Positions 8,104-15,855 of a stretch of 50,266 nucleotides of DNA are shown here, piece after piece. The stretch is from Chloroflexota bacterium. GTDB lineage: Bacteria; Chloroflexota; Anaerolineae; UBA1429. The notes beneath the pieces were generated by a model. That model did no database searches. It saw only the letters and a list, made by a program, of their open reading frames with translations, and was not told where the DNA came from. Each line of letters opens with the position of its first letter. The stretch's first letter is position 1. The position numbers and the translations under genes were made by a program. The stretch spans positions 1 to 50,266 of the forward strand of contig DUUT01000146.1 in NCBI GenBank assembly GCA_012841405.1. Direction: 5' to 3'.

Positions 8104-8901
8104 CTACCGCGCTCCACAGGCCTGCAAGCAGGCTTGCATGTGCCCTCGCGCCTCCGCGGCAATGATGGCGCACCTGGTCACGTCATAGTCCCGAGCGCCA
8201 ATGACCTCGAGGTTCAGTGGGCCCGTGTAGCCGTTCTCGTGCAGCACGCGCACGTACCCCACGAGGTCGATATCGCCTCGGCCGTTGGCCTGCATCTCGG
8301 GTTTGCCCGGCCCCTGTTGTCTCCCCTTGCAGTCGCGGATGTGCACGTGCTTTACCCGCCCGATCACGGCGGCGAGCGCCTCTACGGGGTTCTCGCCGGC
8401 CCGGTAGATATGCGAGGGATCCATATCGATGCCAAAGGCAGGCGAGGTGATCAGCTCCATGGCCCGCAGCGTCGTCGGCGTGTCATGGATACAGGCGCCC
8501 ACATGGGCCTTGACGCACAGCGTCACCCCATAGCGCTCGGCCATCAGCGAAAGCTCACCCAGCGCATCGATCGTCCGGCAAAAGCTCTCCTCGTCACCCG
8601 TCTTGCCGCCAGGACCGCAGTTGATGATGGGAATGCCGATCTCGACCGCCGCCTGAAAGGCGGCTTCCATCCGTGCGGGGTCCTGCGAGGGTTGCTCCAT
8701 GGCCAGCAGCTCGAGCCCGTACTCGCGCGAGAGCCGCCTTACCTCGGGCGCGATCTCGCGCCACGAATCCAACACCAGATGCTCGCTCATCCCATCAATG
8801 GCGGACACCTCGATCCCATCATAGCCGGCGGCAGCGATGTAGCGAAAGGCCGTCTCGAGATCATGCCCGCCAAAAAGCACCGAGTTGGCGCCGAGTCTCA
8901 T
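8104..8901 (-). CDS. Sugar phosphate isomerase/epimerase-type TIM barrel
   Basis: A 265-residue AP-endonuclease-2/xylose-isomerase-like TIM barrel. Putative metal ligands sit in the segments AHVGACIHDT, GIDMDPSHIYRAGENP, VKHVHIRDCKG and the C-terminal LNLEVIGARDYD. Members of this family isomerise or epimerise ketosugars, and some act on 3-keto-glycosides. The ATG at 8901 is chosen because the protein starts MRLGANSVLFGG as in relatives and a GGGGAGATGAGGGC stretch provides a ribosome-binding site. The 50 in-frame codons upstream come from a repeat element and are not protein. It lies downstream of the two Gfo/Idh genes on the same strand, with a repeat copy between. Confidence 0.85.
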   Translation of the reverse strand: MRLGANSVLFGGHDLETAFRYIAAAGYDGIEVSAIDGMSEHLVLDSWREIAPEVRRLSREYGLELLAMEQPSQDPARMEAAFQAAVEIGIPIINCGPGGKTGDEESFCRTIDALGELSLMAERYGVTLCVKAHVGACIHDTPTTLRAMELITSPAFGIDMDPSHIYRAGENPVEALAAVIGRVKHVHIRDCKGRQQGPGKPEMQANGRGDIDLVGYVRVLHENGYTGPLNLEVIGARDYDVTRCAIIAAEARGHMQACLQACGAR

Positions 8902-8921
8902 GCCCTCATCTCCCCTCTCTT

Positions 8922-9058
8922 CTAGGCCGTGTTTCAACAATGCACCCGACGTAGAAACGATGTCGCCCTGAGCGTAAGTGAGAGGCCTTGACGCCCATAG
9001 ACAGGGTTTCTCACCACGCTCAGAACGACGCTGTGGCCCTATTACAAACACTACCTAC
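8922..9058 (+). repeat. MITE-like hairpin repeat, copy 2
   Basis: Begins CTAGGCCGTGTTTCAACAATG and ends TTACAAACACTACCTA. Same family as 6834-6970. Its right terminus overlaps the TAG stop codon of the minus-strand Gfo/Idh gene (9055-9057), and its left end lies about 20 bp upstream of the isomerase start. Its long stem could affect expression across the junction. Confidence 0.8.
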
Positions 9059-10050
9059 CGCACGTACTCCACCGTTCCGTTCTCGAGGGAGGTGATCGCC
9101 GCGGCGAGCACCTTCTGCGCCGCCAGACCGTCAGCGCCCGAGCCGTCGATCTCGTCCGGCGCCACACCCTCGCTGACCTGCTCGAGAAAGCGGTGGATGC
9201 GGTTCTTGAAAGTCTCCTCAAAGCTGCCCATGCCGCCAAAGATCGGGTTGGTGTAGACCGTCTTTTGCAGGTTGCCCGCCGGGTACAGCGTCAGCTCACG
9301 GAACATGTCCTCCAGCACAAAGCGCCCACCTGTGCCGGCCACCTCACAGCGCTCCATGGGGTGCCCGCGCTCGATGTCATAGCTGCCGGTCAACGAGCCC
9401 ACGACACCGTTCGTAAAGCGCATGTTGAACTGGGCCGTCGACCAGATCTTGCGCCCGGGCGCCTTGGTGGCGAAACACTGCACCGCCTCGATGTCGCCAC
9501 AGTAGTAGCGCATGATGTCCACCGTGTGGGGGTGCAGCGCCTTGATCTGAAAGTAAGGCGAGCTCTCCCGCGGGTTCATGATCCACATGCTCATGTTGAT
9601 AAAGAGGAGATGCCCCAGGCGCCCCTCATCCACCCACTGCTTGGCCAGGCGCGCCGCGGGTGTAAAGCGATGGTTCAGGTTGATGCCGTAGCACACGCCC
9701 TTCTCGCGAGCCTTGGCCACCATCGCTTCGGCGTGGCAAATCTCGTTCGAGATCGGCTTCTCCCCCAGAACGTGACAACCCGCCTCCAGCGCCTGCATCG
9801 TCGGGAGATAGTGGTCACTGCCGTATTCATAACCGCCCGTAGCGACACTGCACACGTCGGGCTTGAGCCGGCGCAGCATGTCGGGGACATCGTAGAACGC
9901 CGGCACGCCGAGACGCGCCGCAGCTGCATCGGCCCGCGTCTTGCCAATGTCGCACACGCCCACCAGCTCGGCCAGCGGGTCCGCCTGGTACATGTCCGCG
10001 TGGCGATTGCCGATCACGCCCAATCCAATGACGCACACACGAAGCGCCAC
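9055..10050 (-). CDS. Gfo/Idh/MocA-family oxidoreductase
   Basis: A 331-residue NAD(P)-dependent sugar dehydrogenase. The N-terminal Rossmann motif is VIGLGVIGNRHADMY; the family's cofactor and catalytic segment GEKPISNEICHAEAMV holds the conserved EKP lysine; a Gfo/Idh C-terminal beta-sheet domain follows. The GTG at 10050 is preferred because GAGGAGGAG lies just upstream and the sister protein starts at the equivalent place. It is similar along its whole length to the next upstream gene (YGINLNHRFTPAA, LHPH, GRKIWS shared), which indicates tandem duplication. It probably oxidises a glycoside or polyol in the island's pathway; the substrate is unknown. Confidence 0.88.
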   Translation of the reverse strand: MALRVCVIGLGVIGNRHADMYQADPLAELVGVCDIGKTRADAAAARLGVPAFYDVPDMLRRLKPDVCSVATGGYEYGSDHYLPTMQALEAGCHVLGEKPISNEICHAEAMVAKAREKGVCYGINLNHRFTPAARLAKQWVDEGRLGHLLFINMSMWIMNPRESSPYFQIKALHPHTVDIMRYYCGDIEAVQCFATKAPGRKIWSTAQFNMRFTNGVVGSLTGSYDIERGHPMERCEVAGTGGRFVLEDMFRELTLYPAGNLQKTVYTNPIFGGMGSFEETFKNRIHRFLEQVSEGVAPDEIDGSGADGLAAQKVLAAAITSLENGTVEYVR

Positions 10051-10182
10051 GTCGCTCCTCCTCATCGTTGGGGTATGGGTTGCGCTTGGCGGGTTCTGGG
10101 TTGCGCGGCACCGGCGCCGTGTCTGAGAACCTCGGTGCACCGTAGCCGTCGGCACCGCGCGCCCCACAGTCCGCCCCTGGCA

Positions 10183-11172
10183 TCACACGCAGACGACGCT
10201 GTCCGTCTCCCACGATGTGATGATCGCCTCGATGATCGTCTGCACCTTGAGGGCATCTTCGCCCGAGGCGTCGATCTCTTCCGGCACGACGCCATCGAGG
10301 TTCTGGCGGATCCAGCGGTCGATACGGCTCCCAAAGGTCTCGTTAAAGCCCATCATCCCGCCGACATAGTCATAGGTGACCGTCTCCTGTGACGAGCGGG
10401 GGTAGAAGGTCAGGTGCTCGCAGGCATCGAGCAGCACGAACCGTGCCTCCGAGCCCACCACCTCGAGGCGCTCGAGGCCGTAGCTGCCCCCGGCATCATA
10501 GCTGCCGGTGAGGTGGCCAATGATGCCATTCCGGAACAGCAGGTTGACCTGCACATTCGACCAGATCTTGCGCCCTTTCCCCTTCTTGAAAAAGGCCTGC
10601 ACCTTCTCGACGTCGCCGGCAAAGTAGCGCATGACGTCGAGCGAGTGGGGATGCAGCGCTCGAATGTGGAACCAGGGCGAGGTCTCGTTAGGGTTGTTGA
10701 TCCACATGGTCATGTTGATGATGTTGATCTCGCCCAGCTTGCCCTGATCCACCCACTCCCGCGCCATGAGCGCCGCCGGCGTAAAGCGGTGGTTCAGGTT
10801 GATGCCATAGCGTAGGCCCTTGGCCTTGGCCAGGGCCACCATCTCTTGCGCCTCCTCCAGGTTGTTCGAGATCGGCTTTTCTCCCAGCACAGCGATCCCC
10901 GCGCGCAACAGCTCCATCGTCGGCGTATAGTGGTCGCCGCCGTTCTCCACCCCCCGGGTACACATGCTCGCCGCATCGATGGCTATGCCACTGGCCAGCA
11001 TCTCCTGCACCGAGTAGAACGGCCGTGCCCCAAAGCGCTCCGCGGCCGCATCGGCCTTTTCCTTGACGATGTCGCACACCGCCACCAGCTCGGCATCGGG
11101 GTGCTCATGGTACACCTTGGCGTGGATGTTGCCGATATTCCCCACCCCTACGACGGCTACGCGCAACGGCAT
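10183..11172 (-). CDS. Gfo/Idh/MocA-family oxidoreductase
   Basis: A 329-residue dehydrogenase paralogous to the gene at 9055. The Rossmann motif VVGVGNIGNIHAKVYHEHP and the GEKPISNNLEEAQEMV segment are intact. The ATG at 11172 has a GGAGG site eight nt upstream. Shared blocks with the paralogue include YGINLNHRFTPAA, KIWS and the LTGSYD strand, while the substrate-side loops differ, so the two may oxidise different sugars or form a heteromer. Same strand as the sulfatase-like gene upstream (71-bp gap) and the second dehydrogenase downstream (132-bp gap), so co-transcription is likely. Confidence 0.88.
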   Translation of the reverse strand: MPLRVAVVGVGNIGNIHAKVYHEHPDAELVAVCDIVKEKADAAAERFGARPFYSVQEMLASGIAIDAASMCTRGVENGGDHYTPTMELLRAGIAVLGEKPISNNLEEAQEMVALAKAKGLRYGINLNHRFTPAALMAREWVDQGKLGEINIINMTMWINNPNETSPWFHIRALHPHSLDVMRYFAGDVEKVQAFFKKGKGRKIWSNVQVNLLFRNGIIGHLTGSYDAGGSYGLERLEVVGSEARFVLLDACEHLTFYPRSSQETVTYDYVGGMMGFNETFGSRIDRWIRQNLDGVVPEEIDASGEDALKVQTIIEAIITSWETDSVVCV

Positions 11173-11243
11173 GGCGGGCCTCCTTCCAGCGGCTCGCACG
11201 GGGCCTCTTCATCCCGTGCCCTGTGGTGAGATGACTGTACGTA

Positions 11244-12665
11244 TCATGCGTCCGAACCCTGAGCGGGTTCGGCGGGGCCGGCCTGCAGGCGCGCGGCCTG
11301 GTTCGGATCCCCGATGTGCAGCGTATCATAGGCCTGCTGCGACGACGTGAACGGCCCCAACCCCTCGTGGCCGTGCCAGTCCCCCTGGTGGTGGATGGGG
11401 TTGGGCAGGCCCGTCTCTTCCTCGCGCCGCGCGATCCAGGCGTCCATCTCCTGGCACAGATGCGCGACCACGTCTGGGCGGCTCTCTGCCAGGTTTACGT
11501 TCTCATCGGGGTCCTCCACGAGGTTGTAGAGCTCGACCTCTGGCTTGAAGTGAAAGTCGGGCTCGAGCGCCACGATGAGCTTCCACTCGGGCGTACGCCA
11601 GCCGTGCTTGCGCATCCAGGTGCACTCGGTGATGTAGAAAGAGCTCTCGTGCGAGGCCACCTCGCCGCGCACCATGGGCACGAGGCTACGCCCATCAAAG
11701 GTGATCTCGGGCTCGGGGCGGATGCCCGCCAGCTCGAGCAGCGTCGGCACCAGGTCCTTGTGCTGGTTGAACCCGCCGACGCGGACGCCCGCCGGCACTT
11801 TGGCGGGATAGCGAATGATGAGGGGCACGTGCAACGTCACGTCATAGAGACCATGGTGGTCAAAGTAGCATTCATGGTCGTACAGCGTCTCACCGTGGTC
11901 CGAGTTGACGACCACGATGGTGTTGTCCAGGATGCCGCGACTCTCCAACGCGATGAAAATCGCCTGGATAGAGGCATCCATGTAGGCGATGGCGCCATCG
12001 TACTGGGCGATAACATAGTCCTTGTCGGTGATGCCCGGCGGCATCCACGACGCAAAGTAGTCGCGGAACGGCTTGAACGCCATCACCGGCTCCATCGACG
12101 TGTTGCGAGGATTCGTCTCGTTACCGTGGTAGAACATGCGCTCGAACGGCGCCGGCGGCAGGTAGGGCGAGTGGGGGTCCATGTGCCGCAAGAAGAAGAA
12201 AAAGGGGTCCCGCGCCTTGGCGAGGCGCTCGAGCTCGGGGAGCGCCACCGCGTTGAGGTTCTCCGCCTTGGGGCTGCGCCCCTCGTTCCAGCTCCCCCAG
12301 CCGGGATACGTCAGGTAGGTGTCGAACCCGCGTGAGGCCGGGTTGCCGGAGAACCCCACACACGTGGTGGCATAGCCCGCCTCCCTGAGGATCTCGGGGA
12401 GCGTCTTGATCTCGGGGCGGAGCGGGCCCTGGTGACGCAGGGCCACTACCTGCGTGCTGAAGCAATCCATGCCGGTCAACATCGACCCATACCCGCTGGT
12501 CGTCGGGATGTGCGGGCTGTAGGTGCGCTCGAACAGCGCCCCTTCGCGCGCAAAGCGGTCGATGTGCGGCGTCGTGAGCCGCGAGTAGCCGTAGCAGCTC
12601 ATGTGATCGGCCCGTAGCGAGTCGATCCCCAATAGCACGATGTTCGGTCTGCGTCTGCGTGGCAC
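11244..12665 (-). CDS. Sulfatase-superfamily hydrolase with Thr at the nucleophile position
   Basis: A 473-residue alkaline-phosphatase-superfamily enzyme. Metal-site segments are NIVLLGIDSLRADH (Asp14) at the N-terminus and VVNSDHGETLYDHECYFDHHG further on; the C-terminal small domain ends with the usual VEDPDENVNLAE. The usual sulfatase Cys/Ser-X-Pro-X-Arg motif is replaced by Pro-Thr-Thr-Ser-Gly-Tyr-Gly-Ser before MLTG, so Thr55 occupies the formylglycine position and the Arg is a Tyr. It may be a phosphodiesterase or phosphotransferase-like member, or a sulfatase-like enzyme without formylglycine. No signal peptide is seen. The GTG at 12665 is set by a GGAGG site. It heads the minus-strand dehydrogenase gene set. 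Confidence 0.82.
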   Translation of the reverse strand: MPRRRRPNIVLLGIDSLRADHMSCYGYSRLTTPHIDRFAREGALFERTYSPHIPTTSGYGSMLTGMDCFSTQVVALRHQGPLRPEIKTLPEILREAGYATTCVGFSGNPASRGFDTYLTYPGWGSWNEGRSPKAENLNAVALPELERLAKARDPFFFFLRHMDPHSPYLPPAPFERMFYHGNETNPRNTSMEPVMAFKPFRDYFASWMPPGITDKDYVIAQYDGAIAYMDASIQAIFIALESRGILDNTIVVVNSDHGETLYDHECYFDHHGLYDVTLHVPLIIRYPAKVPAGVRVGGFNQHKDLVPTLLELAGIRPEPEITFDGRSLVPMVRGEVASHESSFYITECTWMRKHGWRTPEWKLIVALEPDFHFKPEVELYNLVEDPDENVNLAESRPDVVAHLCQEMDAWIARREEETGLPNPIHHQGDWHGHEGLGPFTSSQQAYDTLHIGDPNQAARLQAGPAEPAQGSDA

Positions 12666-12716
12666 GGCAGCCTCCTTCCAGCGTTGGACTGAGGGCGACA
12701 TCCGGCATCGCCCCAC

Positions 12717-12830
12717 TCATGGTCTGGCGAACAGCCGATAGCAGATCACCTCGTCAGGCTCATACCCATCACCGCTCTGCATCAAGGCGCCATCCGCGAC
12801 GCGCCAGCGCGCCGACGCGTCGTTGCGCCG
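12717..12830 (-). pseudogene. Possible 3' remnant of a lost gene
   Basis: Thirty-seven sense codons read ARWRVADGALMQSGDGYEPDEVICYRLFARP near the end and stop at TGA (12717-12719); an in-frame TAA at 12831-12833 closes it upstream. There is no start codon with a ribosome-binding site. The peptide has the composition of a real C-terminus, not of random GC-rich sequence. I cannot name the parent family. This is a weak call made by eye. The rest of 12831-13074 holds only the candidate promoter for the next gene. Confidence 0.25.
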
Positions 12831-12999
12831 TTAGCCTCGATCGTGCGCATCAACGATCCCTTCAGTTGTTCTGTATCGTGCCGAAATCTATCCTCGGAGA
12901 GCAATGACCGTCAAGACACCCTGGCGCGACGCGCCAAGAGGTCCACGTCGTTCTGCCCGACTCCCTAGCTCGCGGAGGCGGGCTTTGATAGCGCCGAGC

Positions 13000-13030
13000 T
13001 TGAGCGCGCGGCGTGGACTTGAGCTACAAT
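13000..13030 (+). promoter_or_regulatory. Weak candidate promoter of the secreted protein gene
   Basis: TTGAGC (13000-13005), 19-nt spacer, TACAAT (13025-13030). The spacing is long, but it is the best match upstream of the ATG at 13075. Confidence 0.3.
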
Positions 13031-13074
13031 AAGATGGACATCCGCTGACCGATAGTACGTGTGAGGAGTGTGCC

Positions 13075-14498
13075 ATGTGTCGAGCAAGAGCGACGGCCCT
13101 GCGGTCCTGCAGCGCCTTGGCTCTCACCGTGTTGATCTGTTTGGTGGCGATCACGCCGGCGACGCGGGCTCAAGGGCCCTCGTGGGTGGAGCCGCGTGCC
13201 CTCAGTATCGTTGATATCGCCGGGCAGGTGCCCGACGAGGCCCTGCAGGGCGCGTTCGTGTCCTATAGCGGGCTGGCCGGCATCTCGCAGTTCACCGGCT
13301 CGCGCCGCGCGGCCGACGGGCTCGAGATCGATGTAGAGATGAGCGCGCGCGTCTTTACGGAAAACGGCCAGGTCTTGACTCGGCTACCACTGTTGGGGGT
13401 ACGCCCATTCCAGGATCACATGAGCAGCGCCGCACCCGCATCCACGCTCTTTCTGTTCGAGGACGGGCAGCCGCTCACGGCCGACATCGTGCGCCTGAAC
13501 TACCTCGAGCCCGCCCTGGCGCAGCCCGCCGTGGGCTCCGGCCCACCCGACCGCTACCCCGACCTCGAGCGCTCGATCGCAGCTCCCGAGCGCGATGGCC
13601 TCGGCATCCGCATCCCGGCCAACTGGGGTGGCGAGCTTGTGATCACCGGCGATCACCCGGTGATCACCGGCACCTTTCGCCTCGATCCGCTGAACATCCC
13701 CCGGGTCACCCTGCTCGGCACGCAGGAGGCAACCTTCCAGTCGTTCATTGGCGATTTCAGCCCAGGTGACGAGGGGATCTTGGGCGAGCTCGTCGCGCAG
13801 ATCTATCGCCATTGCCAGCGCGATGAGGCCCACCCGCGCATCCCGCTGAACCCTCCGGCCGGGACGAACTATGTGCTGTTTATCTATCCCCCCACGCCGG
13901 TGGATCCGTACGACCTCGACCCCGACCGCCGCAACGTTGATCGGCCGACGACCGGCACGCTACGCTTGGCGCCCGATGAGGCCATGCTGTCGATTAACCT
14001 GGTGCACAGTGGCGGCTTCCCGCTACGCGTCGCCTGGCAGGATGCCGATCAGGTCCTGTGGGGCGATCAGGTCCCCGGGTTGCCCAACCCGCCGCCTTCG
14101 GAGCGCTTTTTGTCGCTCTTGCCGCCTATCGATCGCTTCACGCCCCCGAGGTCTTTGCGCCGGCGGGCGTGCCGTTCCACCCCTGTTTCCGCGGCGGAGA
14201 GTGTCCGACGGCGGTCCTCGAGGACATCTGCGCTGCCGACATGCCCATCCGCGTCCTCTACCTCTCGGTGCAAACGCCGACTGCTGGGCCGGGAATCACC
14301 GTGCTCCCCCTGCGCATGCCCGATGATGCGTGGGAGCCCGCCGTTCGCGCCACCAGCGCCGCGGCGCCGCCCCCGGTGCTGAGCCAGGGCGCGTCCACGG
14401 TGTACTTGCCCCTCGCCTTGAGGCCGCTCCCGACAGAGAATCGTCCCTTGGGCATCTTTGACACCGCCTCCGGCCGGATGATCGGCTACATCCCCTGA
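13075..14498 (+). pseudogene. Secreted protein of unknown function, interrupted by a -1 frameshift
   Basis: The reading frame opens with a signal peptide (Arg-rich start, hydrophobic ALTVLICLVAITP, cleavage near TRAQG) and an AGGAG ribosome-binding site. About 350 residues follow. At the C-run 14143-14147 (ACGCCCCCGAG) the frame ends sensibly, and a frame one base earlier continues as EVFAPAGVPFHPCFRGGECPTAVLEDICAADMPIRVLYLS to a TGA at 14496-14498. Adding one C to the run restores one 475-residue protein. The tail STVYLPLALRPLP resembles the C-terminal motif of Chloroflexota exoproteins. No known domain is recognised. It is either a genuine one-base deletion, a homopolymer sequencing error, or less likely a programmed shift. 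The first frame alone would end at 14382 with low-complexity Arg/Ser-rich residues typical of out-of-frame reading. Confidence 0.7.
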
Positions 14499-14513
14499 TG
14501 CGCCCTCGGTGCT

Positions 14514-14650
14514 CTAGGCGTGTTTCAAACACGCCCCCGGCGCAGTGACGCTGTCACCCCGAGCGTAAGCGAGGGGCCCTGACACCCATCGACAAGGTTT
14601 CGCGCCACACTCAGAACGACGCTGAGGCCCTTTTTCCAGACACGTCCTAG
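14514..14650 (+). repeat. MITE-like hairpin repeat, copy 3 (best termini)
   Basis: A 137-bp element bounded by CTAGGCGTGTTT at the left and AGACACGTCCTAG at the right; the ends are inverted repeats with a one-base offset. The inner halves, around GAGCGTAAGCGAGGGGCC and the inverted ...CCACACTCAGAACGACG, pair imperfectly. It lies 15 bp past the stop of the secreted-protein gene. This copy best defines the element's ends. Confidence 0.85.
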
Positions 14651-14658
14651 GAAATACG

Positions 14659-14688
14659 ACGAGGGCGGCCGTGACAGGCCGCCCTCGT
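14659..14688. terminator. Bidirectional terminator hairpin
   Basis: A perfect 12-bp stem ACGAGGGCGGCC / GGCCGCCCTCGT with a 6-nt loop GTGACA. It lies between the convergent secreted-protein and propeller-like genes; CTCTC follows on the plus strand. The T-tract is weak but the stem is very stable. Confidence 0.75.
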
Positions 14689-14756
14689 CTCTCGCCAACG
14701 CATCATCGCTGCCCAGCACGACGTATCGTGGCCGCGCTCAGCCCGCCCGTGGCGCC

Positions 14757-15716
14757 TCACCACCCGGCCTCCACCACACTGGGCGCAAACTCGGCCAGGC
14801 TCCCCTCGGGCACATAGGTGAGCACGGAGGGGCGCGAGCCGCCTTCGGGCAGGAGAAGAACGACCTCCTCGGTCACCTCCAAGCCACCGCCGGTCACCCA
14901 GGCCCCGCCATCGCACGCGTGCCGCACCAACAAGCTGAAGCCCAGCGGATCGATGACGTCCACCACGCCCTGATGGCCATCGCTGCCCGCCGCCAGCAGG
15001 CTCCCCCCTGCGTAGGCGAGGTCGCTGTAGCGCACCCCACCCACAGCAGCGACCTCACGCACCGGCGTTCCATCCGGCAGCCACTCGAGCCAGGTAGCGC
15101 CATCGGCGCTTACGCCATAGATGCGGTCTCCCGCGCCAACGGCCAACGCCACCACCCCCAGCGGCGCCTCAAAGAGCTCCCGCACCTCCAGCGTGGCGGC
15201 GTCAACCCCGAGGATGAGCGTGCTGTCCCCGGCGCCGCGCACCAGGGGCGCCCACACGCGCCCGCCGCCGGCGTCGATGCCGCCCACCGCCGTCACCCCC
15301 TCTTCCGACAGCGCCCGCACCTGCGCGATGCTCTGGCTATCGCCCTCTACCTGGTAGAGCATCGGCGCCTCAGCACTCGCGTCCCACGCCGCCACATAGA
15401 GGTACGCGCCCTCCGCCGCCAGCCCTCCCAGGGCGCCGATATCGAACATCAGCGGGCGAGAGAGCTGCAACTGCAGCCCCTCGATCCCCGCCGGCGGCCG
15501 GGCGACCGTGGGGAGGGTGGTCGCCGCGAGGGCAGCCGCTACCCCATCGCCTCCGACGCCGGCTACCGAGGGAGGCGTCGTCACCTCCGCCTGCTGTCCC
15601 CCTTCCAGAGCGCCCTCTGGGGCGGGCACAATACCACAGCGCTGCATGGCGGCGACGATGACGTTCGCCAGGACGAACAGCGCCACGATGGTGACGAGAA
15701 ACGACTTGAGGCGCAT
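14757..15716 (-). CDS. Membrane-anchored, propeller-like extracytoplasmic protein
   Basis: A 319-residue protein with an N-terminal anchor or signal (MRLKSFLVTIVALFVLANVIVAAM). It is followed by a low-complexity Ala/Pro/Thr linker and then repeats of about 40-45 residues that alternate short beta-strand-like blocks with Gly-rich turns (GGLAAEGAYLYVAAW, GGIDAGGGRVWAPLV, VALAVGAGDRIYGVSADGATW, SDLAYAGGSLLAAG). This pattern suggests a beta-propeller. No catalytic motif is recognised. The ATG at 15716 follows an AGGGGA site. It lies directly downstream of the GH39 gene on the same strand but has its own good promoter, so it could be a sensor or binding protein. Function unknown. Confidence 0.7.
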   Translation of the reverse strand: MRLKSFLVTIVALFVLANVIVAAMQRCGIVPAPEGALEGGQQAEVTTPPSVAGVGGDGVAAALAATTLPTVARPPAGIEGLQLQLSRPLMFDIGALGGLAAEGAYLYVAAWDASAEAPMLYQVEGDSQSIAQVRALSEEGVTAVGGIDAGGGRVWAPLVRGAGDSTLILGVDAATLEVRELFEAPLGVVALAVGAGDRIYGVSADGATWLEWLPDGTPVREVAAVGGVRYSDLAYAGGSLLAAGSDGHQGVVDVIDPLGFSLLVRHACDGGAWVTGGGLEVTEEVVLLLPEGGSRPSVLTYVPEGSLAEFAPSVVEAGW

Positions 15717-15794
15717 GGTATCCCCTCGAACCCGTGTAGAGACGACTGCCATAGCGGCAGTGGCAGTGACCGCAGTGTCGGTTCCTGACGCGGC

Positions 15795-15823
15795 ATTCTA
15801 CCATCGGGGAAGGACCATGTCCA
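15795..15823 (-). promoter_or_regulatory. Promoter of the propeller-like protein gene
   Basis: On the minus strand TGGACA (15818-15823), 17-nt spacer, TAGAAT (15795-15800): close to consensus. Leader of about 70 nt before the ATG at 15716. Confidence 0.6.
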
Positions 15824-15855
15824 TGCGCGCGGCGCCCTCACTCCCCTCGCGTGGC

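Noticed and set aside
8124-8145. Hairpin CTGCAAGC-AG-GCTTGCA as a terminator
   Set aside because: It lies inside the C-terminal codons of the isomerase-type gene (MQACLQACG) and is explained by coding sequence.
8902-9051. In-frame N-terminal extension of the isomerase-type protein (50 codons)
   Set aside because: The codons come from repeat copy 2; other copies give similar peptides in unrelated frames, and the ATG at 8901 fits the family start.
13630-13675. Direct repeat of GTGATCACCGGC
   Set aside because: It encodes the repeated residues VITGDHPVITGT in the secreted protein; a small internal duplication and not a mobile element.
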